A stretch of DNA of 64,000 nt. Origin: UBA7887 sp964408735 (GTDB taxonomy: Bacteria; Pseudomonadota; Alphaproteobacteria; UBA7887). The DNA is taken from contig CAYPAX010000004.1 of the NCBI GenBank assembly GCA_964408735.1, positions 1 to 64,000 on the forward strand. Reading direction: 5' to 3'. Of the stretch, positions 1-7,790 are shown piece by piece. Numbering within the stretch: the stretch's first letter is position 1; each line of letters opens with the position of its first letter. The notes under the pieces are model-generated. The model did not search any database. It was not told the origin of the DNA and saw nothing but the letters and a program-made list of their open reading frames with translations. The position numbers were made by a program, and so were the translations under genes.

Positions 1-440
1 TGGTAGGCCTCGGCCTCATTGGCGCCCATCAGCTCGCCCGGGTCGTAGCCGTCGCCGCGCGGGCCGACGCAGCCGCTGATCACCATCGGGCTTTGCGGCG
101 TCTCGAAGCGGTCGCGGCATTCGGCCATCAGCTCGATCGCCTCGCGGTTGACGGCGGCGAGCGCCGCGCAGGAGTAACCGAGCTTGCCGCCCCAGTCGCG
201 GCTCGCGCGCCAGGTCGGGCTCTCGAAGATGAAGCCGGTGCCGTCGGCTCGCGCGATCGCGGCATAGGTCTCGAAGTATTCGCGTATGGCCTGCTTGCCG
301 GCCTCGTCTCGCAGAAGGTCGAAGGCGGCAAAATGCGGCAGCTCGAAGTCCTGGTGGAAGATCAGAGTTGTCTCCATGCCGCCGTCGGTGAGAAATGTCG
401 TGCCGTCCAACTGGGGCAGGTGTGTGCGGTACTTTGCCAT
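1..440 (-). CDS. homocysteine S-methyltransferase family protein, partial
   Basis: The reading frame starts with an ATG at 440 and runs off the left end of the window, so only about 146 N-terminal residues are present. They begin MAKYRTHLPQLDGTTFLTDG and continue with GGMETTLIFHQ and FIFESPTWRAS, then ISGCVGPRGDGYDP. This is the start of the homocysteine S-methyltransferase (pfam S-methyl_trans) barrel, in which a C-terminal Cys/CC cluster, outside the window, binds zinc. The family transfers methyl groups to homocysteine or related thiols; the substrate of this member cannot be told from this part. It is divergent from the TetR gene at 650, separated by about 210 bases. Family assignment is good; exact function is open. 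Confidence 0.8.
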   Translation of the reverse strand, partial: MAKYRTHLPQLDGTTFLTDGGMETTLIFHQDFELPHFAAFDLLRDEAGKQAIREYFETYAAIARADGTGFIFESPTWRASRDWGGKLGYSCAALAAVNREAIELMAECRDRFETPQSPMVISGCVGPRGDGYDPGELMGANEAEAY

Positions 441-589
441 GATCCGGGTTCCTTCCTTGCATCCGTTGTCTGAGGCAAAGACTGGCCCATTCCCGCGACT
501 CGGGCTAGACGACCCATGGTGCTGCGAACGGCATTAAATAATCGCTATATATCAATGCGTTGACTGGACGTTATCATGTGTCTGTGAAG

Positions 590-633
590 CACCTCACTGG
601 CCAACTTGACCTGTGGTACAGTGGCGTGAGGTG
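590..633. promoter_or_regulatory. inverted repeat, candidate operator upstream of the TetR gene
   Basis: CACCTCAC at 590-597 is repeated inverted as GTGAGGTG at 626-633, and between them lies the short palindrome CTGTGGTACAG (611-621) directly behind a TTGACC box. The repeat sits just upstream of the GTG/ATG region of the TetR gene and inside the divergent intergenic space. TetR proteins usually bind such palindromes to repress themselves and a divergent gene, here the methyltransferase-type gene. No clear -10 was found, so this is a suggestion only. Confidence 0.3.
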
Positions 634-649
634 AGTAGGGGGCGGGCGA

Positions 650-1276
650 ATGAATACGGTGGCGACGAAACGCGGCAGCGACACGCGCGAGAATCTGCTG
701 GAAGTGGCCGAGCAGGCGGTGCTCGAAAAGGGCTTTGCCGCAACCTCGATCGAGGAATTGATCAGCGCGGTCGGCATCACAAAGAGCGGGTTCTTCTACC
801 ATTTTGCCGACAAGGGAGAGCTCGCCAAGGCCTTGCTGCAGCGCTATATCGACCGCGAGGACGTGCTGCTGGGCGATCTATTCCGCCGCGCGCACGAGCT
901 GGACGAGGACCCGCTGCACAGCCTTCTCATCGGCCTCAAGATGTTTGCCGAGATGATGGCCGACCTGCCCCAGGGGCATCCGGGCTGTCTGGTTGCCTCG
1001 TTTTGTTACCAGGAGAACCTGTTCAACAGGGATGTGCGCGAGCTCAACCGCGACGCGGTGTTGCGCTGGCGCCGGCTCTTCCGCCGCCATTTCGAGGTCA
1101 TCGCCGAAAAGTATCCGCCGCGCATCGACGTCGACCTGGATGCGCTCGCCGACATGGTGTCGTCGCTGGTAGACGGCGGCATCATCCTGTCGAAAGTGGT
1201 GCGCGACAAAGATGTGCTGCCGCAGCAGATCCTGCTCTATCGCGCGTTCGTGCGATCGGTCTTCCTCGGGACCTAG
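650..1276 (+). CDS. TetR/AcrR family transcriptional regulator
   Basis: A 208-residue protein, the usual TetR length. Residues about 10-60 form the TetR_N helix-turn-helix, with the recognisable stretch VGITKSGFFYHFADK at the recognition helix. The C-terminal ligand-binding half contains HPGCLVASFCYQ, a pattern common to TetR proteins that sense small electrophilic or aromatic compounds. The ATG at 650 follows a purine-rich GTAGGGGGCGGGCGA leader. It is divergent from the homocysteine methyltransferase-type gene and convergent with the isochorismatase-family gene, ending 7 bases before that gene's stop. The ligand and targets are unknown; autoregulation and control of the divergent gene are inferred from position. 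Confidence 0.9.
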   Translation: MNTVATKRGSDTRENLLEVAEQAVLEKGFAATSIEELISAVGITKSGFFYHFADKGELAKALLQRYIDREDVLLGDLFRRAHELDEDPLHSLLIGLKMFAEMMADLPQGHPGCLVASFCYQENLFNRDVRELNRDAVLRWRRLFRRHFEVIAEKYPPRIDVDLDALADMVSSLVDGGIILSKVVRDKDVLPQQILLYRAFVRSVFLGT

Positions 1277-1282
1277 GGCAAC

Positions 1283-1966
1283 CTATTCAACCATACCGAG
1301 GAACTCGTCCACCGTGCGAACCGCGTGGGCGATGCGCGGATAATCGAGTTCGATAGCGGCCTTCTGCTCCGCCTCGCTGAAAGTCGCGACGGCGTCTTTC
1401 AGAAACGTCGTGTGATAGCCCATCTCGACCGCGTAACGCCCGGTGGATTCGACGCAGGTGTTGGTGGCCAGACCGACCACGATGACATGGTCTACGCCAC
1501 GCTTGCGCAGCTGGTAGTCGAGATCGGTGTTGGCGAAGCCGCTCGACAGCCAATGTTCGTCCGCCATGCCGTCGCCCGGCTGCGGCTTCAGGTCCGGGTG
1601 CCATTCGCCGCCCCAGGTGCCTTCCGCGAAAACCTGATACTGCGCCACCGACTGGTGCACCGGGTGGGGGAACTTCCAGTCGGCAAAATCACCCTCCCGC
1701 CAGCGGCGATGGGGCGCGTAGACGACGTGCACCCCTTTGGCCCTTGCCTCTTCCACCAATCTCTTCAGGTTGGGGATCAGATTCACCGCTTCGGCGACCG
1801 GCTGCACGCGGGGCCAGACCTTGCCGCCCTCTGAGATGAAATCGTTATAGGGATCGACCATGATCACCGCCGTCGAGGCGGCCGGATAGCTTTCGTCCGC
1901 GGCCAAGGCCGGTGTGGTTGCGGCTAGGATTGCCGTGGCCAGGGCAAGTGCGAAACGTCCGGACAT
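1283..1966 (-). CDS. exported isochorismatase-family cysteine hydrolase
   Basis: The ATG at 1966 was chosen because it starts a clear signal peptide (MSGRFALALATAILAATTPALA, cleavage near residue 22-23), so the enzyme probably acts in the periplasm; most of this family is cytoplasmic. The fold is recognised from the catalytic Asp in VIMVDPYNDF and the nucleophilic Cys in GLATNTCVESTGR. The position where the family usually has a catalytic Lys (K-x-x-x-S-a-F) reads EHWLSSGFANTDL, so the lysine appears replaced by His. Similar proteins are annotated only as cysteine hydrolases. The substrate is unknown; amide or imide hydrolysis is likely from the family. About 227 residues. Confidence 0.85.
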   Translation of the reverse strand: MSGRFALALATAILAATTPALAADESYPAASTAVIMVDPYNDFISEGGKVWPRVQPVAEAVNLIPNLKRLVEEARAKGVHVVYAPHRRWREGDFADWKFPHPVHQSVAQYQVFAEGTWGGEWHPDLKPQPGDGMADEHWLSSGFANTDLDYQLRKRGVDHVIVVGLATNTCVESTGRYAVEMGYHTTFLKDAVATFSEAEQKAAIELDYPRIAHAVRTVDEFLGMVE

Positions 1967-2089
1967 ATCATCGACTCCTGCGTTCGTCGGATGGATAGGC
2001 CGATATGTGCGGAATTCGTCGCCGCGGACAATTGCAAAATGCGTCAGGCAGCCCTGCGGGTGGCGCTTGTGCGCCACCCGCGACAGGCT

Positions 2090-4239
2090 TTAGCGGCGAA
2101 GGGGCTCCATGGCGGCAGCGGATTTGGCCAGGCGAACCAGGTTGATGAACTCGGCCCGGTAGCCGAACGGATCGTCACCCTTGGCGCCCTGGGCCAGCGC
2201 GATGATGTCGTCATAGTCGTAGTCGCCGGTATACTGCCCGCCGCGCAGCAACTGGCCGAATGCGGCGACTGCCGTGGCGAAGCGGGATTCCCGTGGCGCG
2301 GCATCGACGCTTGCGCTGCGGTCGTCGGCCGTGACCGGGCGCGTGATCAGGGTGCTGGTGTCGCCGTCGGGCAGCTTGTAGCGGATCTTGAGGAAGCCGA
2401 TCTCGTCGGACATGTCGCTTGCCGGCGCCTCGGCCTCTTCCTGGTAGCGCAGCGGATCGACGCGCTCGGCGCCCGAGCCCACCGGTGTCAGCTCGTAGAT
2501 CGCGGTCACCGTATGCCCGGCACCGATTTCGCCCGCATCGACCTTGTCGTTGGAGAAGTCCTCGCGCGCCAGCATGCGGGTCTCGTAGCCGATGAGGCGG
2601 TATTCGCTGATCATGGCGGGATTGAACTCGACCTGGATCTTGACGTCCTTGGCGATGGGGAAGAGCGTCGAGGTGGCTTCCTCGACCAGCACTTTTCGCG
2701 CTTCGGTCAGGCTGTCGATATAGGCGGCGTTGCCATTGCCGTTCTGGGCCAGGGTCTGCATCAGGGCATCGTTGTAGTTGCCCATGCCGAAGCCGAGCAC
2801 GGAGAGGAAGACGCCGCTGTTGCGCTTGCGCTCGATATAGCTTTGCAGCTCTTCGCGGTCGCTGATGCCGACATTGAAGTCGCCGTCGGTGGCGAGAATG
2901 ACGCGGTTGACGCCGCCTTCGACCTTGTTCTGCTCGGCCAACAGATAGGCCTGGCGGATGCCTTCGGCGCCGGCCGTCGAGCCGCCCGCCCGCAGGTTCT
3001 CGAAGCTGGCGAGGATCTTGGCGCGCTCGGAGGCCGCCGTGGGCTCGAGCACGACACCCGCCGAGCCGGCATAGGTGACGATCGAAACAGTGTCCTCGTC
3101 GCCGAGGGTGTCGAGCAGCAGCTTGAAGGAGTTGATCAGCAGCGGCAGCTTGTTCGGGTTATCCATTGAGCCGGAGCTGTCGATGAGGAAGACCAGATTG
3201 GCGCGCGGGCGCACGGCGGGCTGCAAGTCATAGCCCTTGATGCCGATATGCATGAGCTGGGTCTTGGCGTTCCACGGCGTCTGCATCAGCGTGACGCTGG
3301 CGGCAAACGGGCGGTCGCGATCCTCGGGAATGGCATAGTCGTAGGGGAAGTAGTTGATCAGCTCTTCCACGCGCACCGAATCCTGCTGCGGCAGCACGCC
3401 CTGGTTCAGGGAGGCGCGCATGAAGCCGTAAGAAGCCGTGTCGACATCGATCGAGAAGGTCGAGACGGGAGACTCGGTGACCACGTTGATCGGGTTGGTC
3501 TCGAAATCCTCGAACCGGTCGCGGCCCTGGTCGCGGTAGGAGTCGTCAATGGCCTCATCCATGGACATCAGGCCAGCCGCCTGACCGGGTGCCATGGCTT
3601 TGACGCGCGCCNNNNNNNNNNNNNNNNNNNNNNNNNNNNNNNNNNNNNNNNNNNNNNNNNNNNNNNNNNNNNNNNNNNNNNNNNNNNNNNNNNNNNNNNN
3701 NNNNNNNNNNNCGCTTCACTCTCGGGCATGGGTGCGGGCGAGGGCGGCGCCATCACGGCATCCGCCTCGGCCATTTCTCGGCGCAACGGCGCCGGGCCTG
3801 TTGTCGGCGTAAGCGTATCGGCGTCGGCCAGTTCCTGGCGCGCGGTCTCGCTGGCGACGACGGGCTGGTTGGTGTCGTTCGACAGCGTGCCGACCTCTAA
3901 TTTGCTGAACGACCTTGGGACGGCATCGTAGGTTGTCGGCTGCAACATCATGGTGTTGGTCAGCACGACGGCGATGACGGCGAGGCTGGCGCCGCCGGCG
4001 AGGGCGTAGCGGAAGGTGGGGTTGGCGAAGCTCATGGAACGTCTCCCGAACAGGGTGTTGATGAAACGCGATATGCGTCCCGTATGACGTTCCTCGGACT
4101 CGGTTCCTTGGGCCGTGGGCGAATTTTTTTCATCGAAGGCCGTCATCGCCGCCGCCATAGCGCGCTCGCGCAAGTCCTCCGCCGGCTTCGGCGGCGGCGC
4201 CTGCAAGGCTTCCTGGAGTTTTTTCAGCTCGTCGGTCAT
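2090..4239 (-). CDS. membrane-anchored von Willebrand factor A protein (YfbK-like), interrupted by assembly gap
   Basis: The gene starts at the ATG at 4239, overlapping the sigma-factor stop in an ATGA junction, and ends at 2090. The N-terminal part (about residues 1-175) has a cytosolic Ala/Pro-rich head, one membrane span (YALAGGASLAVIAVVLTNTM, near residues 80-100) and a Pro/Ala-rich linker that enters the N gap. The part after the gap has a YfbK-type N-terminal region (INVVTESPVSTFSIDVDTAS), a vWA domain with the metal site LVFLIDSSGSMD, and the DUF3520-like tail. The two halves are in different frames across the 100 N, which is expected for a placeholder of arbitrary length, so no true frameshift is implied. 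The head in front of the membrane span may bind the sigma factor, like an anti-sigma protein; that is inference. Confidence 0.85.
3612..3711. other. assembly gap (100 N)
   Basis: Exactly 100 undetermined bases lie inside the vWA gene. The round number is the usual scaffold-gap placeholder, so the true length is unknown. The coding frame on the two sides differs by a number of bases that is not a multiple of three, which supports an arbitrary gap size. Confidence 0.98.
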
Positions 4240-4787
4240 GGCGACAATTCCTCGCCGGCCTCGGCCAGCCCTTTCAATTTCTTGCGCACTTCGTGCATGC
4301 GCCACGAGACGGTCGCTTCCTTGATGCCGAGGATGGCGCCGGTCTCGGCGTGGCTAAGCTCCTCCTGCAGCACCAGAACCGCGGTTTCGCGCAGATCGTC
4401 TCCGAGCGCGCCAAGCGCCTCGTAGAGCCAGCGGATGTCCGCCTGGCGGGCGGCGTCGCCGGCTTCGACCAGGGCGCTGACGTCGGCGTAGCCCTCATTG
4501 GCACGGCGACGCGTGGCGTTGCGGCGCATGGCGTCCCGCGCCGCATTGACCACCACACGATAGAGCCAGGTGGTGAAACGGCTGTCGCCGCGAAACGACG
4601 CCATCTTGCCGGCAAGGTCGACGCAGACCTCCTGGGCCAGGTCCGCCGCCTCGTCCGCATCGCCGAGCAGGCGCAGCCCGATCCGCCAGATGCGGTCGTA
4701 GTGCCGCTCCAGCAATGCCGCGAAGGCATCCCTGTCGCCTTTGCCGGCGCGCTTGGCCAGCGTGTCGTCATCCACCGTCATGCGCAT
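4236..4787 (-). CDS. ECF-family RNA polymerase sigma factor
   Basis: A 183-residue protein with sigma region 2 (FAALLERHYDRIWRIGLRL, then DEAADLAQEVCVDLA and FTTWLYRVVVNAARD) and region 4 (LSHAETGAILGIKEATVSWR), joined by a short linker as in ECF sigma factors. It should direct RNA polymerase to a small regulon that normally includes its own operon. The stop codon overlaps the start of the membrane vWA gene (ATGA), so the two are translationally coupled and the vWA protein is the natural partner or regulator. A second possible start is the ATG at 4781. The inducing signal cannot be read from the sequence. Confidence 0.92.
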   Translation of the reverse strand: MRMTVDDDTLAKRAGKGDRDAFAALLERHYDRIWRIGLRLLGDADEAADLAQEVCVDLAGKMASFRGDSRFTTWLYRVVVNAARDAMRRNATRRRANEGYADVSALVEAGDAARQADIRWLYEALGALGDDLRETAVLVLQEELSHAETGAILGIKEATVSWRMHEVRKKLKGLAEAGEELSP

Positions 4788-4923
4788 GTCATAAGTTTAG
4801 ACGCACGATTGCGGCGATTCCTTGGCGGCGGCGAAAATTTTTTGCCGCGGCGGGGCATAGTTGCGCCTGCCGCGAAGCGTTATCATATGACGGCGAGATA
4901 AAAAGACTTGTGGGAGTGGATAG

Positions 4924-5271
4924 GTGCTTGAGAATACATTCCGCGTCGTGGCGCGGACGGTGGTTGCTGTCTCGATGGCGGGTGCCGCGGTTGCCGACGA
5001 GGTCGGCGGCTATGCGCGGTGCGGCGCCGACTATGTGGCGATTCCGGCCTCGTTGGGACATCCGGACGGCTGGGGGTTCGCCCAGCGGAAGGAGTCGCAG
5101 GAGCGTTTCGGCTACGACTATTCGCCGGAAGAGATCGACGCGGCGACAGCCAGCGACGCCGTCTTCGAGGACGGGGCACTCGCGGATGGCCTTTTCATCG
5201 TCGACTGTAGCGACGTGCTGTTGCCGACCGACGGCGAATGGGAATACTTCGAAGACAACTTCATGGACTGA
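4924..5271 (+). CDS. small exported protein of unknown function
   Basis: A 115-residue frame starting with GTG at 4924, preceded by GTGGGAGTGGA as a possible ribosome site. Residues 1-24 look like a signal peptide (VVARTVVAVSMAGAAVADEV), so the mature protein of about 90 residues is probably periplasmic. It is acidic and holds two cysteines (ARCGADY and IVDCSDV) that could pair as a disulfide. I do not recognise the family. It is divergent from the sigma factor across 136 bases, which makes it a plausible member of that regulon, but no shared promoter motif was confirmed. Confidence 0.6.
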   Translation: MLENTFRVVARTVVAVSMAGAAVADEVGGYARCGADYVAIPASLGHPDGWGFAQRKESQERFGYDYSPEEIDAATASDAVFEDGALADGLFIVDCSDVLLPTDGEWEYFEDNFMD

Positions 5272-5281
5272 GCGCGGGCAG

Positions 5282-6483
5282 TCAGTTTGAGAACAGCATC
5301 TTCTCGCTCTGGAACAGGCGTGCTGCACGCCAGAACATCAGGGTGGCGAGCAGCAGGCAGGTGGCCGACGCCAGCGCGAGCTGGGACATCGCTGCCGGAT
5401 CGCCGGCAATCAGCTGGTGAAACAGCGAGAGATGGCCGAGCAGCGGGATCGAGGCCACGGTCTCGCTGGGGCGCATGGGTGAGAATACCAGGATCATGCC
5501 GGGCAAGGCGGGTACCAGGGGCAGCAGGCCGAGGTATATCTGAGCCTCTTTCATGGACCGGGAAATGATGGCGATATTCACCTGCAGCGCCACCGCAAGC
5601 GCCATCAGCGGCAGCGCCAGCAGATAGATGACGAAGAACACCGTTAGACCGGGCGGTGCCGCCATGTGTTCGTGGGCGCCCGAGGCAATGCCCAGGAAGA
5701 CCCGGAACGCCAGCAAATTTATGGCCATGGTCATCGCCGTCATGATGAGCCCGACCAGCGCCTTGGCAAGCAACATGCCGCCGCGTTCGACGGGGGTGAT
5801 CAGCAAGGGCTCCAGGGAGCCGCGTTCGCGCTCGCCCGCGGTCATGTCCACCGATATGTGAACGCCGGCCAGAAAGACCATGAACATGATCAGGGGCGGC
5901 ATCAGATTGTAGAGAAAGACGCCGATGCTGGCCGGCCGCGCCACGCTGACCTGGTCGATCGAAACCGTGACCAGGAAGTCCTCCGGCAGGCCGACCTCCT
6001 GCGCCAAGCTGGCCGCGCGCTTGTGGTTGTAAGCCGCGATGATGCTGGCAACGTGTTGCGAGACCCGCAGATTGTTCAGGTTCGAAAAATCGACATAGAT
6101 GGTGAGCGGAAAAGGCTTGCCGTCCCGGGCCTGCGGCGGAATCACGAATGCCAGCGGGACCTGGCCGCGCTTGACCATATCGGTCATCGAGTCGCGTGGC
6201 GGCCTCAGGGTCACGTCGTGCTCCGCCATGAAGGCGACGAACTCGGGAGCGTGCGCGATGCCGGCGGCAGGAATGGCGAGGGAAGTCGGCTGGTTCTTGT
6301 CGGTCAGAATGCCGCCGGCGACAAAGAGGCTGCCGGCCAGCAGCGCCGGCCCGAGCAGGGGATAGAACAGGCCGAGCACCAGGCTGCGCCTGTCGCGAAA
6401 ATGGTCGTAGAGCTCCTTATTCGCGACGACCTTCATTCGCGCCCACCAGCCTTTGCGCAAGCGTCGCCGCTCCTTTGTCGTGC

Positions 6484-6487
<4 letters not shown>
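5282..6487 (-). CDS. natB: ABC-2 type exporter permease, NatB-like
   Basis: The ATG at 6487 overlaps the stop of the ATPase gene (ATGA). The 401-residue protein has one membrane span near residues 35-60 (LVLGLFYPLLGPALLAGSLF), a large extracytoplasmic domain (about 60-190), and about five further spans in the C-terminal half, including the hallmark MTAGERERGSLEPLLITPV before the second membrane block. This is the ABC-2 permease architecture of the sodium exporter NatB. Together with the ATPase just upstream it forms a complete exporter. The transported substrate is not certain: NatAB exports Na+, but close relatives export other compounds. The symbol is by similarity of layout. Confidence 0.85.
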
Positions 6488-7221
<734 letters not shown>

Positions 7222-7350
7222 CAGGTCAGGCTCTCTCCTCCGCGCCGGCACCTTATCAGATGAATCGGGATGTGCATCCGCCGCGTGTTCGGCAGTTCCG
7301 CGACCCAGGCGCAAGGTCTATTATCGACCCTGCCAAGAAGGAGATATGCC

Positions 7351-7731
7351 ATGAACACCGTTACGCCAGATCTCGCCTCGCGCTATATCGATCCCGCGGC
7401 GATGGCCTGGACGGCGACGCGCTTTCCCGGCGTCGAGGCCAAGGTATTGCTGGAAGATACCGAGCGCGGCCTGCTGACCGCCCTGGTGCGCTTCGCACCG
7501 GGCGCAACCTTGCCCGATCACGTTCATCAGGACATCGAGCAAAGCTATGTCCTGTCCGGCAGCTTCGAGGACGAGGAAGGGCGCGCCGATGCCGGCCAGT
7601 TCGTCTGGCGTCCGGCCGGAAGCCGCCATGCCGCCCGCTCCCCGGGTGGAGCGGTGGTCTTGTCGGTGTTTCTCGCGCCGAACCGCTTCATCGGTGACGA
7701 GAGCGGTGGCGGCACGACTGGAGAGGGGTAG
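7351..7731 (+). CDS. cupin-domain protein (ChrR-like cupin)
   Basis: A 126-residue protein with a single double-stranded beta-helix. The metal-binding cupin pattern is visible as PDHVHQDIEQSYVLSGSFEDE (motif 1, H-x-H and Glu) and FVWRPAGSRHAARSPGG (motif 2, with a His). The ATG at 7351 is preceded by AAGGAGAT, an excellent ribosome site, and was chosen over an upstream frame extension. Such stand-alone cupins resemble the C-terminal domain of the anti-sigma factor ChrR and bind Zn or Fe. It lies 59 bases upstream of nrdJ on the same strand and may be co-transcribed. No defined reaction can be given. Confidence 0.85.
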   Translation: MNTVTPDLASRYIDPAAMAWTATRFPGVEAKVLLEDTERGLLTALVRFAPGATLPDHVHQDIEQSYVLSGSFEDEEGRADAGQFVWRPAGSRHAARSPGGAVVLSVFLAPNRFIGDESGGGTTGEG

Positions 7732-7790
7732 AACACAATGGGAACAAAATATTGACCGCCAGGCCCATGCAGCCGTAGAGTCAAGCCATC

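Noticed and set aside
4797..4821. ECF-type promoter GGAATC...CGTCTAA in front of the sigma gene
   Set aside because: The boxes resemble ECF promoters, but the spacer is about three bases too short, and a transcript from here would start at or after the likely ribosome site. Not supportable without mapping.
7732..7790. Cobalamin riboswitch in front of nrdJ
   Set aside because: Only 59 bases lie between the cupin gene and nrdJ, far too short for a B12 aptamer, and no B12 box was seen.
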